A stretch of 64,000 nt of DNA from Inia geoffrensis. Its lineage: Eukaryota > Chordata > Mammalia > Artiodactyla > Iniidae. Location of the stretch: positions 53,537,001 to 53,601,000 of the forward strand of contig CM070901.1 in assembly GCA_036417435.1 (NCBI GenBank), given 5' to 3'. The notes under the pieces were generated by a model. That model was not told where the DNA came from and ran no database searches. It saw only the letters and a program-made list of their open reading frames with translations. Made by a program: the position numbers and the translations under genes. Below are positions 13,361-25,369 of the stretch, piece by piece (within the stretch, counting starts at the first letter, position 1; each line of letters opens with the position of its first letter).

Positions 13361-13373
13361 TAAAATGACAGTA
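13361..13373 (+). repeat. L1 target-site duplication, right copy
   Basis: TAAAATGACAGTA follows the A-rich tail of the L1 and matches the left copy at 6191-6203 base for base. Confidence 0.93.
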
Positions 13374-14019
13374 AAGGGACTTTTAAAAGGCCAAAGAATG
13401 GGAGAAGAGACAATGGCAGCAATGGATGAAAAGTAATAGATTAAGACATCTGAGAAAGCTGAGCCAGCAGTGGGGAAGAGCTAGGAATGAACCCTTTTTA
13501 TGTTGTTAAACAAAGGCCTTGGAATTGGTAGCATGAGATAGCTCATACAGCAAAGGCTGAAAACAGGATGATTTGTTGAGGATCTGATTAAGAAGCAGTT
13601 GGGTTCTCTGATCCCTTCCTGTACAACTCATAGCAAATGATTCTCCCTTTTCTACCCTAAGAGAACACTAGAATTTTTTTTCCATGGTGGTGGTAAAAGA
13701 GGGACTTTCTGGACTATTGCACCACAGGCTCACTTAAGGGTGTGTATGAGCTATGTACTGAAGATAGGTAAGTTTACATACTGAATGTGAGAGCTGTTAA
13801 CCTTATTCCCCCTTTGACGTGTCAACATTAATCTTTGCATGCTTTTTTTGTCTCTGTCTTAGAATTGAGGAAGTACAGGTATCTTAGTTTTAGAACTCAG
13901 ATCTTTTCTGTTATTTTTTGATGAGGGAGCCAGTTCGGAAGCAAACTACCTGTCATAGGTATTATAGCATTTTTCATTATTGTTTTCCTGTTTTACTTTG
14001 CATTATTATTTAACTTGAT

Positions 14020-14887
14020 GAATATTTCTAACATACAGAAAAGTACAGAAAATAATGAGACTCTTGACTTACCTTCCGGTTTAATAAATAGTAACACTTT
14101 ACCATATTTGTCTTAGGTCTGCCTTTTGAGAATTAAATATTTTTTTATACTTAAAACCCTCTCATCTCATTCCATTCTCCCAGAGTAACCACCATATGAA
14201 GTTGGGAAGGATCCTTCTTCATATGGTGGTATATGAGCGTGTATAAGCTTTTTTAAAAACATATACTTGTATCTACAACTGTATATAAAGTATTGTTTGT
14301 ATAATTTAGAAGTTTATATAAAAAGTTTTAAACTGTAGTTATCTTTTTGACCTATGCCTTTTTGTTTACTTTTTGAGGTTCCTGCTGATAAATGTAGATC
14401 TAGTTTAATTATTTTAACTTCTCTATAGTAATCCATTGCATGAACATTTCTATTCCCCTGTTGATGGACATTTAAGTTGCTCTGAATTCATAATTGTGTC
14501 AATACTGCATTTACTATTGTTATTCATGTCTCCTTGTGCTCATATATATATATGTAGTGATTTAAGGAGTGGAATTGCTTTTCATAGGGTTTGAATGCCC
14601 ATTTTAACCATATTAAATATTGCCATATTGCTCTTCTGTGGGTTTGTACCATATCAACCCTTCGTATTTTTTTTTTCAGTTTCTGCCAGTCTGATAGTTG
14701 TCAGATGCTTGTGTTTGTGTGTGTTTTGTTTTGTCATTTTGTATTTTTTGTATTTCTGTGATTACTGGCGAAGAGAGTTTCTTCATTTGTTTGTCTATCT
14801 TGGTTTCTTATTTGATGAATTGCCTATTCATAGCCTATACCCATTTTCCTAATAGATTGTTTCTTTTTTATTATTGATTTGTTAGAA

Positions 14888-14921
<34 letters not shown>

Positions 14922-14960
14922 TTTGGATATTGCTACTTTGCCAAATGCTGTTTTGGTAAT
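14020..14960 (-). mobile_element. Old L1 (L1M-type) 3' fragment
   Basis: Antisense 3'UTR-like sequence (AACATACAGAAAAGTACAGA near 14031) leads into ORF2-end phrases (CCTGTTGATGGACATTTAAG at 14458; TTTCTGCCAGTCTGATAG near 14680). Highly diverged. Confidence 0.6.
14891..14919. repeat. (TG)n microsatellite
   Basis: About fourteen uninterrupted TG units. Confidence 0.95.
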
Positions 14961-15396
14961 TGAATTCTAGTTGAAATGTATTGTGGTGAGACTGATTTAT
15001 ATGATTTTAGATTGAGTATTTTTCATGATTTCATTTCATTTGTCTCGTTGGCTTGTCAGAACATTTTGTTTGGTTTCTTAGTGGTTTCTTTTGGGATTTT
15101 AATATAATTGCTATTACATTATACTTTTGAGTAATATTACCCTACTTCATCAGTATTATAAGAACCTTACAACAGTATACTTCCATTTCTTCTCTCTCAG
15201 CCTTTGTACTATTTTTTGTCAAATGTTTTACTTCTATGTATGTTATAACCATCCCCCCATAAATCATTATTAATTTTGGTTTAAGCAATAAATTATGTTT
15301 TTTGGAGATTTTTTTGAAAGTTCTATATATACATATATTTATCATTTCTGGTGTACTTCATTGTCTTGTTTTCCATTCACTCTTTCATTCATTCTT

Positions 15397-15705
15397 CCGT
15401 GTGTGTTTTTTAAAAATATATATATTTATTTATTTATTTAGGGCTGGGTTGGGTCTTCGTTGTTGCGCGCGGGCTTTCTCTAGTTGAGATGAGCGTGGTC
15501 TCCTCTTCTTTGTGGCACATGGGCTCCTAGTTGCAATGGCTTCTCTTGTTGCAGAGCATGGGCTCTGGGCACGCAGGCTTCAGTAGTTGTGGCGCATGGG
15601 CTTAGTTGCTCTGCAGCATGTGGGATCTTCCTGGACCAGGGATTGAACCCGTGTCCCCTGCATTGGCAGGCGGATTCTTAACCACTCTGCCACCAGGGAA
15701 GTCCC
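15397..15705 (-). mobile_element. CHR-1-type SINE with 11-bp TSD
   Basis: A long (about 300 bp) minus-strand CHR SINE: A/T-rich tail on the left, GGGTCTTCGTTGTTGCGCGC, and a tRNA-like end CCACCAGGGAAGTCCCC. It is flanked by the perfect repeat CATTCATTCTT at 15386-15396 and 15706-15716. Confidence 0.93.
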
Positions 15706-17732
15706 CATTCATTCTTTTGAATTCCATCTGTAATTTTCCTTCCACCTGAAGGACAGCTTTTATCATTTCTTTAATGTAGATCTGCTGGTGATGAATCTTT
15801 CACCTTCTATATCTGAGAAAGTCTTTATTTACCCTTTATGCCAGAAGGGCAGTTCCAAATGAGCATAGAATTCTAGATTTACTTTTTTTCTTTCAGTATT
15901 TTAAAGATGTTACTCCATTGTCCATTGTCTTGCATTGTTTCAGATGAGAAGTCTTTATTCTCAGAATGAAATGTATTTCTCTCAGTTTAAAATGTTCTTT
16001 TTGTGGTTTTAAGTGTTTTGACTTTGATATACCTTGGTATAGTTCCCCCCGCCATGTTTCTTGTTCTTGGGGTTCTTTGAGATTCTTGGATTGGTAGGAC
16101 TATAGTTTCCATAAGATTTGGAAAATTTTTGGTCATTATTTCTTCAAATATTTTTCTGTCACCTTTTCCACTTTGGGAACTCCAATTACACATCTGTTAG
16201 GTTGGTTGAAGTTATACCACAGCTCACACATAAACAGTTCTGCTTATTTATGTTTTATCTTTTTCACCTGTCTAGTTCATTTTGGATAGTTTCTATTTCT
16301 GTTGTCACGTTCACTACTTTTTTCTATAATCTGTTGTCTCTCCTTAACTTGGAGAACACATATAGGTAGGTATAGTAACTTTTTTATGACTGTATTTCCT
16401 TATTTTATTATTTGTGTCATTGCTGCATCTGTTTTTATTGATGGATTTTTTCGCCTTATTTTGCTCCGTATTTTCCTTATTTGCATGCTTATTAATCTTT
16501 TGATTGGATGCCAGAAATAGTACATTTTAACTTGTTTAGTGTTGCTATTTTTGTATTCCTTTACACATTTCTAAACGTTGTTCTGGCATGTAGTTAAGTA
16601 TTTTCAAAACATTTTGATTATCTTGAAGCTTGTTTTTTAAGCTTTGTTAGGTAGAGCTAGAATAGATTTTTGGCAGTCTCATTGATTGTTCTGCCTGATG
16701 CCTGTGTATTTTGAGGTTTTTCTGCCTAGCTCCTGGGATAATGTATTATTTCTGGTCCTTTGTCTGAAATTCATCCATTCATATAACTAGCCTGCTGTTT
16801 TGTTGATTAAAGGAGGAATTCTATCTTTCTCATTGCATTTTAGCCAGTAACTTCAATTTGTTTGCTTTTGGTCCATTGAAATTTATTGTGATTTTTTTTT
16901 TTTTTTTTATGGCTCACTGTATGGTCTTTTGTTAAATGTTCACCTTCATTTAAAAGCAATGTGTTATTTGCTGTGCTTTATAAATGTAGAGTTTGTTAAC
17001 ATTATTCAAAAACTTATTTTCTCCTTGTTCCATCAATTATTGATTGGGGTGTGTTAAAAATACAATTTTTGATTGTTTATTTTTCATTGGTTTCTATGAG
17101 TTTTACTTCATGTATTTTGAAGCCCATTATTAGGTGCATACATGTTTAGGATTGTTACGTCTTCTGGATGAATCATCCCCTTTGTCACTATGAATTGTAT
17201 ATGTTTATTGCTGGAAATATACTTTGTTCTGGAGTCTGCTTTTATATTTTCTGATGTTAATATAGCCTCAGTAGCTTAGTTATGACTAGAGTTTCTATGG
17301 TATATTCTTCTGTACCCTTTTACTTTTCTTCTGTTGTTTTTATATTTTAAAAATGTGTCTCTTAACTGTATGTAATTGAGTTTTTAATGCAATCTAGTAA
17401 GCTCATTAATTCAAATACTTAAGTTCATTTAAATGTAATATATAATAATTATCAGTGTGGTCAGGCTTGAGGTCTACCATGTTGGTATTTTTCTGTTTTT
17501 CCATATATTCCTTATTTACCCTTTCTCCTTTCTTGCTTTCTTTAGAGATCAATGAGTTTCCAGGGTTTCATTTCAGTATACCATCTTCTCTATTTTTCGC
17601 ATACTGCTTATTATTGTATTTCTAGTGGTTTCTCTAAAGATTACAAAATGCCTTTTTTACTTTGCACAGTCAACCTTGAGTTTATAGTATGCCACTTCAA
17701 GGACATTGTATTCACAGTCAACACTGAATATA

Positions 17733-17949
17733 CAGTTGACCCTTAAACAATGCAGCTATTAGGCATGCTGACGCCTGCTAAGTTGTAAACCCACATCTAA
17801 CTTTATAATCAGCCCTCCATATCCACGGTTCATTATCCATGGATTCAACCAGCTATGGATCGTGTAGTACTGCAGTTTGTGTTTATCGAAAAAAATCCAT
17901 GCATAAGTGGACCCATGCAGTTCAAACCTGTGTTGTTCAAGGGTCAACT
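17733..17949. mobile_element. Tigger-type MITE with TA duplication
   Basis: The ends are inverted: CAGTTGACCCTTAAACAA on the left, and GTTGTTCAAGGGTCAACTA on the right. Both lie beside TA, as TcMar-Tigger elements insert. About 217 bp, no coding capacity. Confidence 0.75.
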
Positions 17950-18571
17950 ATATACCATTTTATGGAAAGTGCAAGACCTTATAGTATTTCAATTTACCAA
18001 GCTCCTGCCTTTTGTGATTCAAATTATATTATAAACCCCACCAGTTATTTTTGCTTTAAACAGTTAATAGTCTTGAAGAAATGATGCAAAAAAAAGAAAC
18101 AGAAAAGACCCTTTTAAACCAAAATATTTACCCTTTGAGATGTCTCCATTTTCTCTTGTAGATCTGAGGTTCCATCTGAGTCATTTCCCTTTTGTCTGTA
18201 TAATTTTCTTTACTCTTTCTTGTATAGATGATAGTTTTGTTCTGCATAGAAGTCTAGTTTTTTTTTTCTTTTAACACTTTAAAGACATATTTTCATTTTC
18301 TGTTTGCTCCTTTGTTTCTGATGTAATCTTCAGTCATTCTTAATTTTCTTCCTCTAGTGTATCCTTTTTAGCTGCTTTTAAGATGTTCTTTTTGACATTA
18401 GTTTTCAGTTTGACTGTGATATTCCTAGCTTTCATTTAAAAAATATTTATCCTGCTTGTGTTTCACAGAGCAGGAGGATCTGTTTGTTGAACATGTGAAC
18501 CATTATTTATTCAACCCTGTGCTCTGTCTCGTTTTCCTTAGGATTCAAGTCATATGTTTTTAGTGTTTCAT

Positions 18572-18881
18572 TTTTTAAAAATAATTTATTTATTTTTGTC
18601 TGCGTTGGGTCTTCGTTAGTGCGCGCGGGCCTTCTCTAGTTGTGGAGAGTGTGGGCTTCTCTTCGTTGCAGTGTGCGTGCTCATTGTGGTGGCTTCTCTT
18701 GTTGCGGAGCATGGGCTCTAGGCTTACGGGCTTCAGTAGTCATGGCACGCGGGCTCAGTAGTCGTGGCATACAGGCTTAGTTGCTCCGTGGCATGTGGGA
18801 TCTTCCCAGATCAGGGCTTGAACCCGTGTCTCCTGCATTGGCAGGCAGATTCTTAACCACTGCGCCAGCAGGGAAGCCCTT
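18572..18881 (-). mobile_element. CHR-1-type SINE
   Basis: A minus-strand SINE of about 310 bp starts with a T/A-rich tail and GTTGGGTCTTCGTTAGTGCG, and ends at CGCCAGCAGGGAAGCCC. Flanks TAGTGTTTCAT (18561-18571) and TATTGTTTCAT (18882-18892) differ at one base and form the target duplication. Confidence 0.93.
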
Positions 18882-19149
18882 TATTGTTTCATATTATCCC
18901 ACATATTTCTGATGCTCTGTTTTTATTTTTTCTCTCTCTGAATTGGGTTAAGTAATTTATATTGAACTGTCTTTGAATTCATTATTCCTTTCCTCTGCTC
19001 TGTCCATCTGTTCCTAACTTCATTCATAGTTTTTTTATTTTTATTTTTTTATTTCAGACTTTTTATTCTTCATTTCTGGGTTTACACTTTGTTCTTTCAA
19101 TTCTTTTCTAATTCTCATTTTTTTCACTCATTTTGTCCATTTTCTCAAA

Positions 19150-19262
19150 TCTTTTTTTATTTCTTTTTTTTATACAGCAGGTTCTTATTATCTGTTTTAT
19201 ACATATTAGTGTATATATGTCAATCCCAATCTCCCGTTTCATCCCACCAATCCCCCCTTAAT
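19150..19262 (-). mobile_element. 5'-truncated L1 3' end
   Basis: About 110 bp containing ATACAGCAGGTTCTTATTAT and TATTAGTGTATATATGTC. The same 3' end recurs at 54598-54720, where it belongs to a long L1. Confidence 0.8.
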
Positions 19263-19348
19263 TCTTTAATAATATAGAGACATATTTTAAAGTCTTTTTT
19301 GCTCATTCCAGCGAGTGGGTCACCTGTGAATTTCATTCTTTTGCCTGT

Positions 19349-19668
19349 GTGTGTTTTTTTTTTTTTAATTTAATTTATTTTTTAAATTTATTTTTGGCTG
19401 TGTTGGGTCTTCGTTGTGGTGCATGGGCTTCTTATTGCAGTGCCTTCTCTTGTTGCGGAGCGCGGGCTTTAGGCATGTGGGCTTCAGTAGTTTTGGCATG
19501 CAGGCTGAGTAGTTGTGGCTCGTGGGCTCCAGAGCACAGGCTCAGCAGTTGTGGCACATGGGCCCAGCCACTCCGTGGCATGTTGGATCTTCCCTGACTA
19601 GGGCTCGAACCCATGTCCCCTGCATTGGCAGGCGGATTCCCAATCGCTGGGCCACCAGGGGAGTCCCA
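19349..19668 (-). mobile_element. CHR-1-type SINE
   Basis: A poly(T)/AT tail, GTTGGGTCTTCGTTGTGGTG and a tRNA-like end CCACCAGGGGAGTCCC define it. Flanking TTTTGCCTGT occurs at 19339-19348 and 19669-19678. Confidence 0.93.
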
Positions 19669-19906
19669 TTTTGCCTGTTTTTTTCTCTGGACTTTTCCTA
19701 CTTCTTTCCCGGTCTTGTAATTTTAAAATTGTATTCAAGAGTAGTAAAGAGACTGAAGTAGTTAATACTTTCTTCCTGAATGGTCTTGCCTTTTCCTTTG
19801 TCAGGGAGCAAGGATAAGAGACTGACCTCTTTGGTCTAATCAGTAATTTAGCTGAGTTGGTGCTCAGTTGTTGCTTGAGCTAGTTTCAGTTCATTGAAAG
19901 TGAAGT

Positions 19907-20016
19907 GGGGAATTCTATGGCAGTCCAGTGGTTAGGATTCTGTGCTTTCACTGCCGAGGGCCTGGGTTCAGTCCATGGTCAGGGAACTAAGATTCTGCAA
20001 GCTGAAGTGGCCATGC
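19907..20016 (+). mobile_element. Short CHR-type SINE, sense orientation
   Basis: GGGAATTCTATGGCAGTCCA with CAGTGGTTAGGATTCTG (A-box-like) and TGGGTTCAGTCC (B-box-like), ending near AAGTGGCCATG. It is one of two + strand CHR copies in the window and lacks a clear A tail. Confidence 0.8.
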
Positions 20017-20430
20017 TTTTTTGTAGTATATGCAATATCTCAGTGAGTCTTCAAATTTTGACTGGTGTATTCTTATCAATCTATAAACATATAGATTCCT
20101 GGAATCTTTTCTAGAGTAACAGAATCATATAAAATCCGTCCCAGTGTCTATTTTAAAAAATGCCTCAAATAATTCTGTTGCATAGCCAGGTAAATGAAAG
20201 TTTTATTAATCTTTCTTATTTTTGTTTGTTTTAGAAATGCTCCACTGGACTTTTTTATTCTTTTAAAATATATATAGGAAAGTTAGAATTGTAGTTGTTT
20301 ATAAACCATGTCTTATTGTTATTCCACTTTTAGCTTTTGATATTCTTTTTATGTATATTTATCAGATGTAGCTGAAATTCATTGGTTCATTGTGTACATT
20401 TTAATACTAAAAGGTATCTTTTTGTAATTT

Positions 20431-20549
20431 AATTTAATTTATTTATTTTGGCTGTGCTTGCGGGATCTTAGTTTCCCTAACGTGTTGAACCCACTCCCTT
20501 GGCATTGAAAGGGCAGAGTCCTAACTATTGGACCACTAGGGAGTTCCCC
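20431..20549 (-). mobile_element. Short CHR-type SINE
   Basis: TTGGCTGTGCTTGCGGGATC and a terminal GGACCACTAGGGAGTTCCCC. TGTAATTT flanks both ends (20423-20430, 20550-20557). Confidence 0.88.
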
Positions 20550-20889
20550 TGTAATTTTATTTTTTGATAACAAAAAATGTTAAACTTATAATTACCATTT
20601 ATCTATTACAGCTTTGTTTCTCTTACCAATGTGTGTTATTTACCTCCCCTCCACTTGATAATATTAAAATTTTGTTTTTAAATTTTTGAGTTTGACTGAA
20701 ATCTTTCATAGAAATATATTAATTCTCACATCTGTGTGAGTAATTAATGACCAGAAATAGTAAATTAGATTTCTGAAAAGCATGAATTTCTTCCTATTTA
20801 TTATGTTTCTTACTCTCCTGCAAGTTAAATTCTTATGGGGAAAGTGAATTCAGTGTCTAGAAACTACACTGGCTGCACTATGTTTTTGT

Positions 20890-21027
20890 GTTTTAAATTA
20901 AAAAAAATTTTTTTTGGCCACACCACACAACATGTGGTATCTTATTAGTTCCCCAACCAGGAATCGAACCCCCACCCGCTGCATTGGAAGCACAGAGTCT
21001 TAGCACTGGACCACCAGGGAAGTTCCT
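20890..21027 (-). mobile_element. Short CHR-type SINE near COP1 exon
   Basis: TTTTTTTTGGCCACACCACA, AATCGAACCCCCACCCGCTG and the end CCACCAGGGAAGTTCC. Near-identical flanks (CACTATGTTTTTGT and CACTACAGTTTTTGT). It ends about 340 bp upstream of the exon at 21369. Confidence 0.88.
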
Positions 21028-21368
21028 CCACTACAGTTTTTGTCTTGATGTTTTATTAGTTTGGTTGGGGAAGAGAAAGCCAGGACAGATAACAGAATTG
21101 CCATTTCCCATAAATAGTTTTTTTCTGCATGGTCGATGAGAAATGTAGTTGAAAACACCCGTTTACCCGTTTTTTTCAAGTTAGTTTCAGGGGAAATGGC
21201 TTGCTTTTAAAAATGCCAATTAGCAAGTGGAAAACGACTAAATAGAAATAAGAGACTAACTTAAATGGATGAGTTAGGTTGCTTCATACTGATTATACTG
21301 TGGTGTTAAAGAAAACTTTGAACTCAAAGTTATGTTTTTAAAAGAACAATTATAATTTTCTATTATAG

Positions 21369-21461
<93 letters not shown>

Positions 21462-22504
21462 TAATGTGTCATTTACTATTGTTGACTCTTCCCATTTTTT
21501 TCTCCATTTTTGTGAAGGCATTTCAGGTTAAAAATTTTATTTAAACATTTAAAAGCATTTGAGTTTTCAGGAGTTTTATTTTTTTTAAGCTTTGTTATTT
21601 TAACTTCTTTTACGTTTACAACTTGATATTTTAAAAATCCCTTTTTGGAGGTGTGCTAAAGTTTTCTATAGGAGTGAATAAAATGATGTTACCTCAAAGC
21701 TGTAAAGAATAGATAATAGAATTATCAAATGGCAGCCTAACTTTCACCCTGAAAAGAAAACGTAGGAAAATTTAGATAATGAAGTCTTAAGTAGAGAGGG
21801 TTACAGTTTTCCTATGATTAAAATACATCTTGGTGGGGGGAAACAAGTAAAAATACAGCTACCTATTTAGAACTTGGAAAGTGTAAGTCATGCAGGATAA
21901 CTAAAAGATAACTTTTTATTAATAATTTTATAACAGAATGTCTTAATTTAACATTTATAAGATTCCTTAGTCATTTCACAATAGTATAAAATATGGGAAA
22001 ATGAAAGGCAAAACACTGTGTTCTTGGTAGCATGCTAAAATAACTTTGAAAACTGTTTTATATTTAAATTCCCAACTGTTATATTTTTACTTTCAGTTGT
22101 CTAATTAGGACATTTTTTACTCAAAAAAAAATAACCGTATTTGTTAGGTTCCAGGCCATCTTTATTATTTTTGAAAATAAAAAGATGAGAACTTGTTTTG
22201 ATGAAGTACTTTCAGTGTGCATTGCCAGAACTTTACATTATCTTAGTTTGATATTTCTGCTTTTTTTGGACTATTCATGATGTCTGTTTTTAACTTTTTC
22301 TTACTTTGTTCAGATTGGATTTTTCTGTGTTATGCCAGTGTTGATAGCTAAATGTTCTTTACCTGGTTTATGATTGTATGTTTCTTTAACTTTTGCTGAG
22401 GTAGCAGTTGTGATTTTAATGTTTTAGTATCTATTAAAAATTATCTTCAGTATGAATTTGAGTTTTATATATTCTTCTTGATTTTTAATTTTATTTTTTT
22501 GGTG

Positions 22505-22675
22505 GGTACTTGAACTTCAATTTGCATAAGAATAACCTGAGGATGTTCTTAGAATCCAAATTCTGATTAAGAGGGTGTGTGTTTGAGCCTGATAATCTGC
22601 ATTTCTGGCAAGCTGCAGATGATGATGCTATTGGTCCGTGGACCACACTTTGAGTAACAAAGCTGAACATTTTAT
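22505..22675. repeat. hAT-Charlie-type DNA transposon remnant (MER20-like)
   Basis: AAGAATAACCTGAGGATG, TGATAATCTGCATTTCTGGC and GTCCGTGGACCACACTTTGA match the internal and terminal style of MER5/MER20 elements. Exact family uncertain. Confidence 0.55.
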
Positions 22676-23129
22676 AGCATACGGAAACAAAATTATTAAT
22701 TCAGTATGTACACTCAACCGTCTTTGCTATAGCAAATTCTTTGAAAAGTGATAATTTTTTATATTCCGTACATACCTTCTCTCCTTTAAAAACAGAATGT
22801 GAAATTGTTTTGCAGTAGTTTTATGTAGTTCTTTTCACCTTCGACTTTGAACTCATCGAGTGAGATTTGGTACATAGGAAATAACCTGATAATGAATCAA
22901 TTAAGTGAACAGTCCAAACATATGGATATCTGGGGGTTAAATGAAATGGCTGATCACTATGTATGATCTGAATTATTTAAGGTTTTCATTAGCCTCTCAG
23001 GTTTTTCATACTTCTCTAGTGTCTGTTAATGCTTGCAACATATTTAGATTTGAAATTTTCTCAGGTAAGAAGGATGCAGCATATAACTATAAAATAAACA
23101 ACTATGAATGTTCTGGGATTTTTACTAGC

Positions 23130-23720
23130 AAGCTGACAAGTTAGTCCACCACAGTTTCATAGATGCTGGCAGAAGACATGAGACTTCTGGGTTGGAAATA
23201 AAGTCTTGACTACTCATGGCATATCTGGCAACATCAGCTTCATGACCTGCAAGTCCCTCAGGGGTGGTTTAGAGATAGGCCTTGGTAGACTCTGGATATA
23301 CAATGGATATATATTACAACCAAAGACCCTTGAACTTAGGAAACCCCAGTCTTTTAAAGGAGTCTGCTAGCAAATCTATTCAGTCTTTGCCCTGCAGGGA
23401 GACACTATTTTTATTGATCAGAAAACAAATCTGCCCTCTCTCCTGGAGGAAGTCACTATTTCTGTCTTGCCAGGGTGTTCACTAAACAGACATCCTTGAA
23501 AAGATAATTTGGAACAAAAGTTATCAAAAGATGTGCAGAAATGGGAGAGATCAGTGGAGAATGTTTCCCAGCGATAGCTCTTCCTTCTTCTATTAATTTG
23601 TCCTCTCTCTGATGCAGTGGCCAGTGGCCTCCAATAACTTCTATGATATTGCCTTTGATCACATAGCCCTTAGTATCAGTGTTCCTATATTTTTGTTATT
23701 ATGTCTGGGTTAATTGTGCT
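23130..23720. repeat. Possible ancient interspersed repeat, family unknown
   Basis: A GC-richer block with TCAGCTTCATGACCTGCAAG near 23234 and CTGCAGGGAGACACTATTT near 23392 stands out from the AT-rich intron and resembles old mammalian LTR-type repeats. I cannot assign a family. Confidence 0.35.
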
Positions 23721-24584
23721 TTATAATTTTTCAACTTGAGTTTAATTTGAATCTTATAAGATCCTTGTGAATGATGGATTTCTTTTCTCTCTTGGATCAT
23801 ATTTTCTTATGATAGGCAATTTAAACTAGAAACATACTGGTTCCAAGTACTTCTGGATATTGGTGCCTCTTAATATGCAATGATTATACTGTCATTAATA
23901 TATTTTGGTTTTCTTGTTTTTAGTGTATCCATAATTGAGTGATTCTGAGTGTATCGGGTTTAACTACACAAGGGACTCTGAGGAGCTAGGTTAACAAAGC
24001 ATTAAAACTTTGAAAATTTGGAGCTAGGATAACAGACTTAAAAACTTACCAGTTACTTTGATTAAATTTCATTAATTTTTCTGTGATTGGAGTCAGGTAC
24101 ACTAGTGATTTGGAAATAGTAAACTTCAGTCTAGACAATGTAGTTGATTAATACCTCATGATTTAGTACAGACAGAATGAAGTGAGTGGTTATTTTTTTT
24201 GCATATATTATAAAGTATATATTTATGTGTTTAATCCTCAAAGTGAATATGGTTGTTAAAGGTCTTATCTCCTGTAGTATAATTTATACTTGAACTTATT
24301 CAAGCAAAATACAGACTGACCAGGAGACAAACTACTGATTTTTTTTCCCCCTAAGATTAACATTCAGATTTTGAAAATTAACTTTGTGATTTTATGCTTG
24401 ACTTTTAATTGCATTTATGATGAGTCTAAAGCAGGACTCTGAATCTGCTATTCAGATTTAACATACTTATTTGTTCCAATGTCACATCTTGCTGCTAGAA
24501 TCCTACATTTAATTTTTATTTGTGATTTATTTTTTTCCTTGACTCTCCTTTGAATATTAAGAGAAAGGAATGTGCAAGGCACAT

Positions 24585-25085
24585 AGTAGGCATTTTCATT
24601 AGTTACCTATTGCTGTGTAACAAGTTACCCTCAAATTTAATGGCTTAAAAACATCATTTAATATCTTGTGTCAGGAATCTTGGTGCAGAGTAACTGAGTG
24701 CCTTTGCTCAGGGTTTCTCACCAAGCTATGCTCCAGGTGTTGGCCAGGGCAGCAGTTATCTTAAGGTTCGACTGGGATAGGAATCCTTCCCAGTTCGCTC
24801 GTTGGCTGTTGGAAAGAGATACCATATTCTTACCACATGGGCTTCTCCATAGGATAACTTACTGTGTGGCAGCTGACTTCCCTCACAGGGAGCAAGAGAG
24901 GGTTTTGAAGACAGCAGTCACATGCTTTTTGTAGATTAATCTTGAAAGTTACATCTCAACAAGTGTTCTTTTTTTTCCATTAGAAGCAAACTTTGGGTCC
25001 AGCCTATACAAAGAGAGGGAATTACACAAGGGTATGAATTCTGAGGTGAGAATCTTTGGAGGCTTTCTTACAGCCAGCCAACCAC
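24585..25085. repeat. Ancient interspersed repeat, family not assigned
   Basis: CCTATTGCTGTGTAACAAGT near 24607, GTTGGCCAGGGCAGCAGT near 24738 and AATTACACAAGGGTATGAAT near 25019 are phrases seen in a common old mammalian repeat. The family name is not certain to me. The 78-codon ORF at 24698-24934 lies inside it. Confidence 0.5.
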
Positions 25086-25369
25086 AGCACTTAATAAATA
25101 CATGTTTTTAAACGAACGTGTTATTCTTTCTTCATGGTCAGATTGAACAAAAGGGCTTTAGGTTCCATGTAAAAGCCAGTCTCCTCTGTACAAATTTGTA
25201 CCAGCATTTGAACAATCACCTTATATTTCATACGATTTAATTTTAAAATATACTTTTGGATATTTGTGGTACCTGTTTAATTCATTGTAATAGGCCAGTT
25301 TTGATGAGTCTTGGTTTCCTTTTGGTTTTGTTTGGAATTTTATTTTGAATATTTGAAAGAATTGAATTT

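Larger units (their letters stand above)
15730..19080 (-). mobile_element. Ancient antisense L1/HAL1-like fragments, composite
   Basis: Reverse-strand ORF1-like sequence lies at about 15740-16360 (GGGGTTCTTTGAGATTCTTG at 16069), endonuclease-like at 17140-17240 (GATGAATCATCCCCTTTGTC at 17167), and ORF1-like again up to about 18530. That order suggests at least two elements, perhaps one HAL1 and one L1M. They are interrupted by a Tigger MITE and a SINE. Confidence 0.5.

Noticed and set aside
18079..18120. Possible cryptic COP1 exons in the long introns
   Set aside because: The six exons already join without gaps in the protein, so no additional exon is needed and none with proper splice sites and reading frame was recognised.
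24698..24934. 78-codon ORF
   Set aside because: It lies inside an ancient interspersed repeat; no homology recognised.
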